Assembly: GCA_035235625.1 (NCBI GenBank) | Contig: CP141140.1 | Location: 186,001 to 250,000 of the forward strand | Origin: Saururus chinensis | Lineage: Eukaryota > Streptophyta > Magnoliopsida > Piperales > Saururaceae | Direction of reading: 5' to 3' | DNA length: 64,000 nucleotides | Part shown: one piece after another, positions 35,561 to 48,958 of the stretch | Numbering within the stretch: the stretch's first letter is position 1 | How the letters are laid out: every line of letters starts with the position of its first letter | The notes under the pieces: generated by a model | Told to the model about the DNA's origin: nothing | The model's database searches: none | Seen by the model: the letters and a program-made list of their open reading frames with translations, nothing else | Position numbers and translations under genes: made by a program

Positions 35561-38500
35561 TTAATCCTTGAAAAGTTCTGGATACTTCTTTAGAGTTTCA
35601 CTTTCTAGTTCCCAGGTCGCTTCCTCAGATGAGTGGTGTCGCCACAATACCTTAACCAATGGGATCCTTTTTGTCTGAAGAATTTGTTCCTTACGATCCA
35701 AAATTTTGATCGGCTTCTCTTCAAAAGATAGATCGGGTTCTAGGGCGATAATTGATTGGTCAAGGACATGAGAAGAGTCTTGTACATATTTCAGGAGCAT
35801 AGATACATGAAATACATTATGAACGCTGTCAAGGTGAGGAGGCAAGGCTAGTTTATAAGCCACCGGCCCTACTTTGTCCAAGATCTCGAATGGTCCTATG
35901 AAACGAGGACTTAATTTGCCTTTAACTCCAAACCTCATCACTCCTCGAGTTGGTGAAACTTTTAAAAGTACTTGATCACCCACACAAAAGTTAAGATCCT
36001 TCCTTCTTTGATCGGTATAGTTCTTCTGACGACCTTGGGCTGTCATTAACCGATTTCTGATGAGTTTTACTTTATCGGCACATTGTTGTACAAATTCTGA
36101 TTTCACCAGCTTATGCTCTCCTACTTCACTCCAACTAGTTGGAGATCTACATGGTCGGCCATAGAGAGCTTCATAGGGTGCCATACCTATACTGGCATGA
36201 TAACTATTATTATACGTGAACTCAATCAGTGGTAGATACTCATCCTAGTTACCCCTCCAATCCATAGCACAAGCTCGTAACATATCTTCCAAAGTTTGAA
36301 TGGTCCTTTCAGATTGACCATCAGTTTGAGGGTGGAAGGCTGTACTAAATCTTAGATTAGTACCTAACTCTTCCTGAAGTCCTTTCCAAAATCAAGAAGT
36401 AAATCAACTATCCCGATCCGAGATTATTGACAACGGTACTCCATGTCGGGTTACGATTTCCTTTACATACATCCTTGCCAAAGCATTTAAGGTTTGGGTC
36501 TTCTTTATAGGTAGGAAATGTGCACTTTTAGTGAGTCGATCTACTACAACCCATATGGTTTCATGACCTTGATTGAAGTTAGGCCGTCCCAGTGAAGCTT
36601 GTACTTCTCCGTCCTCTTTTTGAGCTTCCAAAATACACTCAACTAAATCTGATTTTACCTCACAAAAGAACTCTTGTTTCCCAGTTGCAACCTAGGTTGA
36701 AATCTTATCAGTTATCACCTTGTCCAACAACTTCCATTTTCATGCTATTATTTGAGCTATTTTTCCTTCGGCCTTGCGACTTAAAGCATCAGCCACCATA
36801 TTTGCTTTCCCCAGGTGGTACTGAATAGAAAAATCATAGTCCTTTATATGTTCAATCCATCGTCTTTGTCTCATGTTAAGCTCGCTTTGAGAGAATATAT
36901 ACTTTAGACTTTGATGGTCTGTAAAAAAACTTCAAACTTTTCTCCATACAAATAATGTCTCCATATTTTTTAGTGCAAACACTTCTGCTGCCATTTCCAA
37001 ATCATGAGTGGGGTAATTCTCTTCGTGCTTCTTTAGTTGTCTTGAAGCATACACTATTACCCTTCCATTTTGTATTAGTACACATCCCAGACCGATTCTA
37101 GAAGTGTGACTATAAATGACAAGTCCTCCGTTGCCAGACGGTAAAGCTAAAACTGGTGCAGTAGTGAGTTTTCTTTTTAATTCTTCAAATCCAATCTCAC
37201 ATTCTTCATTCCATCTTTTCTGGTTAACTTTGTTAAGGGCAAAGCTATACTTGAAAATCCTTCGATGAATCTTCGGTAGTAGCTAGCAAGACCTAGAAAA
37301 CTTCTAATTTCTATAACTGTCTTAGGTCTTTCCCATTTCATTATTGCTTCGATCTTGGTTGGGTCTGCTGACACTCCATCCTTTGAAATAATGTGACCCA
37401 GAAAAGCAATATGTTCTAGCCAGAAATTGCACTTACTCAGCTTAGCATATAGCTAATGATTTCTTAAAGTTTGTAGAACTATTTGTAAGTGCTCCCAGTG
37501 CTCTTCTAAACTAGTAGAATAGACTAAAATGTCATTAACAAAAACGATTACAAATTTATCTAAATATGTTCGAAAAACTCGATTCATCAGTTCCATGAAA
37601 GCTGCAGGAGCATTCGTCAATCCAAATGGCATCACTAAGAATTCATAGTGACCATAACGAGTACGGAAAGCTATCTTTGAAATATTCTCATCCCGTATTC
37701 TCAACTGATGATACACCGATCTCAAATCTATTTTTGAGAATACTTTAGCTTCTTGTAGCTGATAAAAAAGATCATCAATTCGGGGTAATGGATATTTATT
37801 CTTTATGGTTATAGCGTTAAGCATTCTATAATCTATACATAATCTCATATAGTTGTCATTCTTTCGCACAAATAGAACTGGAGCTCCCCAAGGTGAGACA
37901 CTAGGTCGAATAAATCCCTTATCTAGTAACTCTTGTAGTTGACTTTTTAATTCCCTTAATTCTATAGGAGCTATACGGTAGGGTGCCTTAGAGATAGGGC
38001 CTGCTCCAGGTAATAAGTCGATGCTAAAGTCTATCTCTCTTTTTGGTGGTACCCCAGGGAGATCATCAGGGAAATACATTAGGAAAATCCCTTATCACAT
38101 CAATATCTTCTAACTTAGAGACTAAGGGCTCTTCAGATATCACAGTAGTAAGATACACCTGACATCTTTTAGATATTTATCGTTGAGCCTTAATAGTAGA
38201 GATAACAGATGCCCCAATATGTTCTTGCTTTCCATAGAAGGTAATGCTTCTCTCTCCTTGCTTATGAAACAAAACTCTTTTTCTCTTACAGTCTACTAAG
38301 GCCTCATTTTCAGATAGCCAATCCATTCCCAATATGACATCAAAATCTGTCATACTTAAAAGTATAAGATTGACTCCTCATTTTTTGTTTTCCAAGGATA
38401 CAGACACATTCTGCAAAAACTCTTGTGCTAGAAGAGTTTTTCCCATAGGAGTTGATACTTCTAATGTATATCCTAGTTCCAAAATTTGACAACTAGTACT

Positions 38501-39754
38501 TAAAGCAAAATTATAGGATATAAAAGAATGCGTTGATCCTGGATCTATCAAAACTTTAGCAATCTTGTCCAAGATCAAAAGTGTACCTTGTATAACAACA
38601 TTTGACGTCTGGGCTTCTTCTGCAGTGATGGCGTAAACTCGCCCTTGAGCCTTAGGCTTCTACTCTGTCTTGATCTCCTCTTGGCTCTTCTTCTTCAGGC
38701 AGTCTTTAATCTTATGTCCCAATTCGCCACAAGAGAAGCATCGTCCTTCAACTTCATGACTCTTCATTTTTGGGCAATTATTTATCTGATGCCCCAGTTC
38801 GCCACAAGCAAAGCAACGTCCCTCATTATAGAAACAAACTCCAGGTGGGTGGATCCAGTAACATTTAGAACACTTTTCCGATTTCTCCTCCCTCTGAGAT
38901 TGAGTTTGAGTTCCAAAAGGTTTTTGAAATTTAGAATTACTATTCTGGGTAGGAGACATGAATTTCCTTTTTCTTTTATCAATCTTGAGGTTGCTATTTT
39001 GCCCACGATCCTTACGTTCTACCAGGAACTCTTGATATTCTTATTCCAATAAAGAAGCCAATTCTACTGCCTTTGCAAATGTAGTAGGTTGAAAACCTAC
39101 TATTCTACCACGAAGTCCACTATTTAATCCCCTAACAAACTTTTGAGTTTTCTTTAACTCCGTAAGACAGAAGTCAGGGGCAAAACGTTCTAACTGTACA
39201 AACTTATTTTCATACTAAGTGACTGTCATATTCCCTTGCTGAAGGTCCAAGAATTCTTTTTCTTTCTTATCCTGAATATGAGGGAAATGCTTATCATATA
39301 GTACTCCTTTAAACTCTTCCCGCCTAATATTTTCTTTGTCAGGAAAGAAGTTCATTTCTACCATAGGCCACCAGAAGGCTGCTTCACCCGATAAAGAGAA
39401 AGTGGCCACATCCACTTTTCTATCCTCTGGAACTTTCATAGCCTTAAATATTCTTTCAACCTCAAATATCCATTTCTTGGCTGCCTCCAAACCATCCTCT
39501 CCAGTGAGAGTTGGAGCAATTTTCTTGAACCGTTCTAGTAAATTATCCTTCTCATTCTGACCATTCTAAGTCGATTCCATAGTGTTTCTCCTATGGTTAG
39601 GACTAGGCTGAACTCCCTGAGTTTGCATATGTTGGGTCATCCTTTGTATTATTACATCGAAGAAATTTTCTATATGATTATCTGATGTTGCTGCACCATG
39701 AGTCACGGTTTCAGCTTGGGGGGAATCATCAGACAAATGGACCTCAGAAGTCAT
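35561..39754 (-). pseudogene. gag-pol remnant of element F
   Basis: Fragments match the Gag-Pol of element B closely. They show a retrotransposon-gag segment, two CCHC knuckles (CFACGELGHQINNC and CFSCGELGHKIKDC) where B has one, the protease DPGSTHS, reverse transcriptase with the [10 protein letters not shown] and FVNDILVYS region, integrase ISDRDS, and a chromodomain ([16 protein letters not shown]). It is a fossil with about ten breaks, and part of the middle of pol is not recognisable. Confidence 0.85.
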
Positions 39755-40040
39755 TTCCGGTTGCTAGTAGACTATAATAACCTTGGTTCCACAAGAAGTT
39801 GGTTTAAACAGACGAAGACTATTTATAATCATTTTAAAGCCTATATACGCATTAACATGTATATAAACATATATATAAAAAATTTATTTAAAACACCTAA
39901 CTTCATAATCATATTTACAGTAAGAGCAAAAACCAACTTAAAACAACCTTTTGAATATAAAAACACATATAGTATCACAATAATTAAAATATTAATTATT
40001 TATATTCTGAGACAGTAAAACTTTGAGCTCCGATACCAAA

Positions 40041-41714
40041 TGTAACGCCCGCCCATTATGGGATAATATAATATTAATGATCCTGTCCGACATGCGTAAT
40101 TAGTATAGACAAACTGGATTGATGGGCGTTAACGTAAAACGATCATATGCTCATTGTAGAATATGTCGGAGTAATTGCAGAGCCAAGAATAATAAAAACA
40201 TATTAACAAAAAGTTTATAAAATAAGCTTAATATATATGCCAAAATTTATTGTACATAGAGTCAGTAGTTATACAAAAACATGATTATCCTGGCACATCG
40301 TGCCTTTACACATCGGCCATATATATAATTACATTATTTTTCTAACATAGCAAACACACAACTATTTGAAAAACTTTTCTTCTTTACCTTCTTCCATCGT
40401 TGCATCACCTGCAAAGTCTGGGGGTGTGTGAGTATATTTATACTCAATAGGTTTGTTTAAAATCTAAAAGAAATGCTAAGCAAAACATCTTTAAAATCAA
40501 ATCAAACAAATTCACAAATCCGAATCAAATCCACAAGACACGATACCCAATGGCCTACCTCCACGCTCATGGGACAATGGAGGCCACTAAGGGAAGGAGT
40601 TTCCCCATGATGCTCCACCCTGTGCACGCCACTAGCCGATTATTTCCTCGGCAGGCATCAAAACAGTGTACGAAACCATAACACTATGTGGTGCGTATGA
40701 AATCAATTCACAACGATATACGTAGTAAAATTGTCACATAATTCAAGAGAAAATCCATTCATCGGTTAAAACAAGTATCATACTTATATTTGAATCAAAT
40801 TCTTCAAGAAAGATTGACTCAAATCAGCAAAGCAGTTATTTAGAGTTTAAAACATCCTACGTTAGCCTTGAATATAGAATTCGTTAATATAAAAACTCCA
40901 GAAGATGGAAATAACCCCACCACAGTGTTCAGCACGTTTGCTTTAGTAGAGAATGCCTTTTGTTGAACGGGCAGAATTGGGCTTGAAATGACTCAAAAAT
41001 AGTAAAAAGGAGAAAATGGAGGATTAGGGAAGGGGCATGCTTTTCTAGGTTTTAGAGAGGTCATCACAAGAAAATAACCCTTCTGGTGCATAGAGCACTA
41101 TCGATTTAGTAGAAAACGGGTCTTAAATTGCGTGAATCGGACTTAAAATGGGTCTGGTACGTAGAAAACAAGAAGAGGGTGAAGAATTGGGGGTGAAAAT
41201 TGGTTTTCACCCCCTCCCACTATTTGTAGGGCACGGCACCGCCCGGAGGGCAATGCCGCGCTGCCAAGAACGTGCGTCATGCGACAAATGTGCTGACGCA
41301 TTCGTCACACACCAAACGCGCTGACGCATTTGTCATGCGCCAAACGCGTGCGTTTCAGTTTTTTTTTGTTTTTTAAAGCTTATAACTTTAAACCCTTATA
41401 TCTATTTACCCCGATCTCTATTTTGCTCGTTCTTGGTGCCGTTGGACTCGTATTGACGAGCCCTATGAAACCACACACTTATGAATATGTTCGCCCATAT
41501 TTTACAAGCGGGTCCCACTTAATCATCCCGCTTATCGAGGTCATAACTTTCACTCTCGACCTCCGGTTTACACGGTTTTTGCCTAGTCATGCTCGTTTCT
41601 ACGAGCTCTACCATATGCTTCTAAAATATTATCTCAGAAAAAAATTCTCTAAAAAAAATATTAAAAACTCCAAAATCATCTTTACTAAAGACAGGGAATT
41701 TTAGAGTCGTTACA
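40041..41714 (-). repeat. 5' LTR of element F
   Basis: It begins 'tgtaacgcccgcccatt' and ends 'agagtcgttaca' on the plus strand, pairing with 33844-35518. The internal side carries the tRNA-iMet primer site TGGTATCGGAGCTC on the minus strand. Confidence 0.88.
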
Positions 41715-42669
41715 CAAATCCCTTTTTAGTGTTTTTTTCCTTTGAGCTTGATCTTCGGCTTCTTCACATCCTTCAATGAAAGTTCTTCTTGATTGATGTT
41801 GATGAAACTTTATCAAAATGCTTCTTGATAAGCCTTTCGCAAATCCTTATGTGTTGTGATATGTGTGCTCTCACAACAATCTCTTTAATTCATAAGATGA
41901 TTATGAATAAAAACTCTCATCTTTCAATTATTTTTCTCTCAATTTGTTCAAAGGTGATTGGAAAATTTAAACAAAGTTGCTCTTAGTTTTTCCTCTAAAA
42001 AATCCCCCTTCCCTTTGTTCAATTTGTCACAATATGGTTCTTAAATAATCCTCTACATTGGTTAGAGTTTCAATGTTATAGTAGGAAATAAATTAATCCT
42101 GTATTGACTTAAAACAAGTAACTGTGACATAGAGTAATCAATCGTTCAACAAGGCAATCAATCATGCCTTAATCTATTACTAAACCCTAGTGCATTTGAT
42201 GAATTGCTTCAAGAGTCTGATCTATCACTCACTATTTTATAACTAACAAATTTGACTTAAAGTGATCTTTCTACTCGACGATCAATTGATCAAACTTTTA
42301 TAAAAAAATCTCATGAAATATTCAAGCTCGATCGATCAATCAATTACTCAAGGACAATCATTCACTTTTGAATATGCAATTTTTTCTAATTTTTATCCTA
42401 ATTACTTAAATCAGAATTTTCTATTAAAAACCTAAGTAATTGTGTACATGTGTGTGTAAAATTTACCTTTCTTTTCTTCAAAGGTCTTCCACCTTGAATC
42501 TTCATAACATGTTTGCTCTAATTCTTCAAGTTAATCAATTACAAATTCAATTTGATATATCACTAATCTAGTCGAACTCTTAAGACTTAAAAATACATGT
42601 ATAATGGACATAGTTTTGATCATTAAAATTAGCAAATTACAAAATATATGACACATAATTATAACAATC

Positions 42670-42681
42670 GCCCCCTTTAGC
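42670..42681 (-). promoter_or_regulatory. Polypurine tract of copia element H
   Basis: The minus strand reads GCTAAAGGGGGC just before the TGTTAT start of the 3' LTR (42666 downward), the standard position of the plus-strand primer. Confidence 0.5.
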
Positions 42682-44822
42682 TATTTTAGGATAAAACTCA
42701 AACTAATATAAATAAAAAATTCAACTCTTTGACAATATACTGCATTTCTCTTGTACAAAATCATTACTTGATTTTGTAAAATTCACTAAAATTATTTGAA
42801 ATTGATCTTGAAAAGCCTTTACTTGTACTTAATGTGCAAACTTTTAAAAAATATTCCATTGCTCAATAAAGTGTTAACTAATTCTCTTTTTGACACATTA
42901 ATCATCTTTTATAAATTTTTGAAGAAACTACCAAAGTTTTCAACTTTTGTCTCTTTCAATCTTAAATTTAGCAATATCACTCTTAATCAAACTGAGATAA
43001 ATTTATTCAAACCCTAGTAAAGACTAAATTCTCATTTTTTAACTTTAGCTAGAATCTATGTACATGTTTTACCTAAAATGAATAAAATAAGTAAAATACG
43101 TAAAATTATGCCCATGTCTTTTTTTAAGTTATGGTATTTTTTCCTCAAATTATTTTTCTAGGGTTTGTTTTTTCTAAATCCTCTCAACTTGCATCATTTT
43201 TTTTAATTTTCATCTTTTTCATTCATTTTTCTTAATGTCAAACAGATAAGAGCTTCACACTAGCCTAGGCCAACCTAAGCAGGTAGCCCTTCCCCTTTAT
43301 CTTTATGAGGAAAATTTCATTAAATAAAAGTATTGAAGTAAAGACACTTACAAACTTGAATCACATTACATATAATTTTTCTTCTTTCTTTTAAATTCTA
43401 AATAAAAGCCTAAAAAAAGATTCTCTAATTTGATCATTAAGACACCATTATAATCCAAACATCTAAGTCAACGTATGTTTAAGAATTTTTTCTTGATGTT
43501 TATATAGAAAACCAACTTGAGTTTGTACATTATGTGTGTAAATTTTAAAAAATCAAGAATTGAAACATCAAGCAAAAGAAAATCAAATTGATGTTCAGTC
43601 CCCTTAGTGTATCATTCTCCTCGTTAATGCTTGTTTGACCACTAATCATATTATTTTTCAGCTTAAAAGAAATTTAATTTTATTATGTCATAAGAGTTAA
43701 ACTAATCAAAAATAAAATCAAAGCCAATTGCAAAAACAAGCAAAAACCACACTAATTTTTTTGTGTTTTGATCATATTCCATTTTTTTTCTTTTTTTTTC
43801 AATTCAAACCTATGTATTAAAGACATGAAAAAATAAAGTAAAATGTAATAAAATTGAAACATGTGTGTCCAAAAGATTGAAATAATTAAATCATGGATAA
43901 AAAAATCTCTTCACTTAGAGATGACAAGCTCCTTAGCTTTATCTAGTCAACCTATCATAAGGCAATCTAAGGTGTTCTTCTTAATTGATTATTCAAAGCT
44001 TAAAGATCAATCTTCCTCACCCACACTCTCTTCATCTTCTTTTCATAAACTTGGTGGGGCAAATTAGGGGTAACAAGGGTAATGTGCTTATTCTCCTTCT
44101 TCGTTGACCTAAGTTTGAAAGGATTATTCTTATGACACTATCTTCTAGTATCGAAATTATTATAACATATTTCATACACACCCACAATACTAAAACATAT
44201 CATCACTCCTTTCACTTTTTACCTAGGTGGGTTAGGCGCTATCTTAGGGTATTTGTCAATCTTTTTTTCCTTTACAAAGATAATAGGTTTTGCTAAGGGG
44301 GTAGTTAAACAATTCCTAAAACCTAAATCCATCTTGTTGAGTTGACCAATGTTCAACATGGTTTCCAACTTCTTCCCACTAAATAATCCATATAATTTCT
44401 CTTTAGGGGATATAAGTTCTCTATTCAGAGACTTCTCTTTCTCATTCTTATATATTTCTTAAGGTCACTCACTTCTTTTTCAAGTATAATATTCAACTCC
44501 ACTAACCTATTTGCCTTTTGAGAAGACAATTAATTCATCATCTTCCTTTTTCAACTCTCTCTCTTAAGGTTTTTAGTTTTCCTAGTTAAAACTAAGAATT
44601 GTTGAAGAATCCTTTATATTCATAAGAATCAAAGTCAAACTCTGAGTTCTATGCAAGAGAAGTGAACTCATGAGACTTCTTCATAACTATTTTTCTTTAC
44701 ACTTATATGGAAGGCAATATAGTTACACATCTCATCTTCATCAAAAGAACTCTCATCAGAGTAAGTTGCTTAGATTACCTTGTTATTTCTCTTGTTATCA
44801 AAACCCTTTAATTTCCTAGGCT
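42682..44822 (-). other. Internal AT-rich region of H, gag end and unassigned
   Basis: From about 44822 to 44050 the minus strand shows the knuckle-distal part of copia Gag, including an acidic stretch (SDESSFDEDE) and Lys-rich, coiled-coil-like sequence. From 44050 to 42682 I recognise no protease, integrase or reverse transcriptase where pol is expected. The DNA is AT-rich with no open frame of note. Confidence 0.4.
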
Positions 44823-44827
44823 TATTA

Positions 44828-47800
44828 TGTCACGCCCCGGCGATGCCCGACCCGAGCCGAACCCGGTCTAGGGGCCGGTCAAACGCGCGGGGGCGACGAA
44901 GTGAAAATTTAGAAATGATCTAGCGGAAGACTTAACCCTAACCACGGGCGATTAACAGCAACACGGAGTGCGCACAATCCTTTGAGCAAGAGTAAATAAA
45001 AGGGAAGAAAAAGGTGTTGCTTATCACAAAGTAAACAACAATCTCAAACCCACAAACTTAGTTAAGTAAAGCCCACACCGGCTCAAAATAAGTCATAATC
45101 ATCATAACTGTAGTATTTGACATAAATCCAAAACAAGAACCCTACACAAAGGTTCGAACATAAAGCATGAAACAAACGCAGGTAAGTCACTCAACGATCT
45201 CCATCATCACACCCAAGCTACCTCTAACCTTTCCTCAAAGAGGCAATCCTGTCCGTCTGCATGTCGCACCACGCAGCCCCAAATTAAAACACAAAAGAGG
45301 GGTGAGTTTTAACACTCAGCAATGGTTTTAATATCACTGTCAACATAGAAAATACGATAGCTTAGAAATGAGATCGTTCAGATCAAAGATTTACATGGTG
45401 CATCACTTTCTGATCACACATTCATATCACCTAACACTGCATCATAATGCATAATTCAACCTGCATGGATGTATCTCTAGCATACATATTCCCACATGCA
45501 TTCACATCATAACCAATCCCGCATGGATGTATCTCTAACATACATATTCCCACATGCATAACATCATCACAATCTGCATGGATGTATCTCTAACATACAT
45601 ATTTCCACATGCATTTTATCATCAAAATCAACATGCATGGATGTATCTCTAACATACATATTCCCACATGCATAATGTCATCACAATCAACCTCCATCAA
45701 GGAGTAATCACACATTAACGTCACACAGACGGGAGCATAGACAAGGCCATGAAGGCGTGTCATGGTCCAAAATTCTACACAAGAATTAAAGAAAGATCGG
45801 GGTTGTCAATCCCTAATACTGCTCGCCCTGGACGATCCTGGCCAAGGATGTCCCATTCTCACACAGAGAATCTAGAGCAGGGGTGTTCGCCCAGGGACAT
45901 CTCCTGTGGAGGGAAGAGCCCGAGTTCTCACATAGAGAACCCTAGAACACGTGGTAGCGGGGTGCACACGGCATACCACACTGGATTCTCATGGTCCAAA
46001 TGACACACATAATAATATTCTCACATATCCGCAAGACAAGTACACAACTCGTCCCCACATCATTCCATTAAACAAGACTCAACCCGGGGAGTGCACTCGT
46101 TCCACACAGGAACTCCAAATCGTTCCACACAGGAACTTCAAATCAAAATATGTCCTTTCGGACCAATCAACTTGCGATTAATCCACGACCGATAAACCTG
46201 GCACGCAATTCCATCACATTGCATCCAATCGGTCAAATTCGATTAATCACGATGAAGCCTCACTTGAAATCCATTTTCATGATGCGTGCAGCATGGTACA
46301 TGCGTGGGCAAAGCATACATGAATCCTAATCATGATAAGTGCTCTCACCAGCCCCTAATGCATCATTCATAATTACAATATTAAGCTTCAACATCATCAT
46401 TTAACCCCCACATGTGTGTGTGTAACTAGTAGAAGCCTTTCACATAATGCATATCAACATGCTTGAAAATCAACTCACTACCACACTACAAATGTGAATT
46501 TCTACCTAAACATGAATTCCAGCAGAAATCATAGTAGAAGAATCGTTGAAATCATAGCTAGATTCAAAACTCAACCACAAAGGCTAAACACATATAACAT
46601 CACTCATTTCATCATTGAGTCATGGCATTCACCAACATCCACACACCACTAACCACAATCTATCATGACAAATCAGTCCAACAATGATTGTAGTCCTACT
46701 GAAAATATATGCTTAACCAAAGGGAAACAACCATTCATAATTTCAAGATAACGATTCCAACATCATGCCACAAAGCACGTCATTCCACCATCTCTAAGCA
46801 TATATCTCAACTCCATAAACTCAATAGCATGCATTTCCAGTAGCCTAACATAGCTTAAAACACTCCACATTCATATAAAATTGGCAAGCTAAAGTGGAAT
46901 CATCAAAATAGACATCATATGCACAACACACAATTTCCTGTGTAGCCGATCGATCGCCCTTCAGGCCGTTCGATCGGTTATACGCAAAAATTTGAAATTT
47001 ACAGTTCAGCCGATCGATCGCCTAGCAAGGCCGATCGATCACCAACACGGCAAAATAGTCATCTTCTTCCTTTCGCAAAATCAAACCGAAACACCATATA
47101 TAACACTTTAAATCCACATCTAACACCCTAATCATCATCAAAAGTCCTCCTTGACTTCCAGAATATCAAACCAAACCATAATAATGCAAAACCCTAAGAA
47201 ATTGGGATTAAATAATTCCATTTTCTAATCTTACTATTAACACACTAAATCAAGCAAACCATTTCAAAATAAGCCAAAAATGAAGAGTTTTACCATGGAT
47301 AAACAGAGATTTCGAAGACCCATTACCTCAGCATTTGATTAAGCTCGGATTGAAGAGTCACCCTTCTTGAAATCCTTGAAAACACAATGAGTTTGAATTA
47401 AACTCTAATAGAAATCGATTTACCCAAGAAATCCCTAATTAAACCTTAGATCTAGGGCTTGTTGGTAGTAAAAATCGAATTTTGAATGTTAGGGTTTGTA
47501 GTAAAACACAAATCAGTAGATTTTGATGGTCAAAAACGAATTGAATCAAGGGGAAAATGGTAGATTTGGAAGAAATAAAGAGAAAAGCCAAGGATTAGTG
47601 CTTAATTAAAGCTTACCTTAATCGGCTTCTAATTCGGGCCTAAGTGGGGATTAGGTCAGCCCTCCTTCCTTAGCCTATTCCCAAAAATGGAAATGGCTCT
47701 AGTTTACCCTTTTATAGTAAGGGTTGGGGTAGGCATAGGTAAGTTTTGGGGTGTAAATATGAAAAGTAGGCTAAAAGTGGGTATTTTACAAATTTAAGCA

Positions 47801-48138
47801 CAATTTAAGCCTAATAAAATTCTGAAAATTTTTGTGGAACCTTAAGTATATGTCTAAGTTCATTTGACACAAAAATAAAATTTTCGACAGTGGGGCCCAC
47901 AGGGGTCCCGCCAAAACCCTAATTTTTGGGAAAATAGTGAAAATTCTGAAAAATCTCAAAAATTCACATTTGGTTTGAAATCACTTAAAACCACTAATAT
48001 TGAAGTTAATTTTGGTTAAAACCATCACAAACTCTATTTATTTACGAAATAACCGAGTAAGATCAGAAAACGTGTAAATCTCACGATAACCCATAATTAA
48101 AGAAAACCAAAACCGGTTCAAAGATGAGGGTCCTTACA
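44828..48138 (-). mobile_element. Solo LTR E2, 3.3 kb, TSD tatta
   Basis: Begins 'tgtcacgccccggcgatg' and ends 'gagggtccttaca'. The perfect target duplication tatta lies at 44823-44827 and 48139-48143. It is nearly collinear with E1 but has only four copies of the internal minisatellite. It interrupts the Gag region of copia element H. The CGATCGATCG cluster is at about 46945-47045. Confidence 0.85.
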
Positions 48139-48958
48139 TATTATTAGAAGAATTGTCAAAATTATTCTTTGACAATCGGCATGAAAGTGACTTAACTTAC
48201 CACGTTTAAAATATTTTGTATTCTTCTTGTCTTGTTTGTTTTACCTCTTTATTGAATTTTGACCCTTATTATCAAACCTAAAGTTCTGAGTTTTCATGAA
48301 TTTATTGATGTTTTTAGATAGTTCAAAGCTTTATTCTTCTTAGAACTTCTCTTAGATATTTTTAGGGCGGTTTGTTTTCCCTTGGATTTTTTAAATAACA
48401 CTTTTTTATTTTTATAAGATTCTTCTTACATCTCAAAAGTTCTAAGGTTCCCAACCAATTCCTCAATGTCTAAGGTTTCTATCTTTCTATATTTATTAAT
48501 TGTAGTCACCTTAATTTTTAATTTGGAGGACAAGAACCTTAACAGTTTTCTCACTACAAGGTAATGAGGAATAGGCTCCCCTATTTTATCACATGTGTTT
48601 ATTATGTTTGATATCTTAGCATAATATTAAAAAATAATTTTATCTTCACTCATTATCATATTTTCAAATTCAAGGGTAAACATCTGTAACCTAGACACTT
48701 GGTAACACCCCATATTTTCTAAAATTATTAGCCATTGTGACCAATCTACGTGTTGATGGACTTGCCGATGGAACTCAAGAAATTTCCATCGATAGACTCA
48801 TTGACATGTCAATGAAACCACCGATGCTAATTGCATGCATGCAGTTACTATGGAATACAGGAGGTTAATCAGTTTAGGATTTAGTGGGTAGTTATTATAG
48901 TATTTAAGGCTTAGGACCGGAATGAGAAGAGGAAAAATGAGTCCAAAGGGAGACTTAT

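Larger units (their letters stand above)
33844..41714 (-). mobile_element. Broken Tekay/Del-like gypsy chromovirus (F), TSD caaat
   Basis: F has LTRs at 33844-35518 and 40041-41714 (about 1.67 kb, differing by scattered substitutions, roughly several per cent by eye). The target duplication caaat lies at 33839-33843 and 41715-41719. A primer site for tRNA-iMet lies at 40025-40038 and a polypurine tract at 35521-35532. Gag, protease, reverse transcriptase, RNase H, integrase and chromodomain remnants occur in the same order as in B. It is clearly broken, on the order of ten breaks. The LTR divergence makes it distinctly older than B. It inserted into the 3' LTR of H. Confidence 0.9.

Noticed and set aside
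45460-45690. Regularly spaced repeats resembling a CRISPR array
   Set aside because: The spacers are themselves repeated and the context is a plant LTR; it is a minisatellite.
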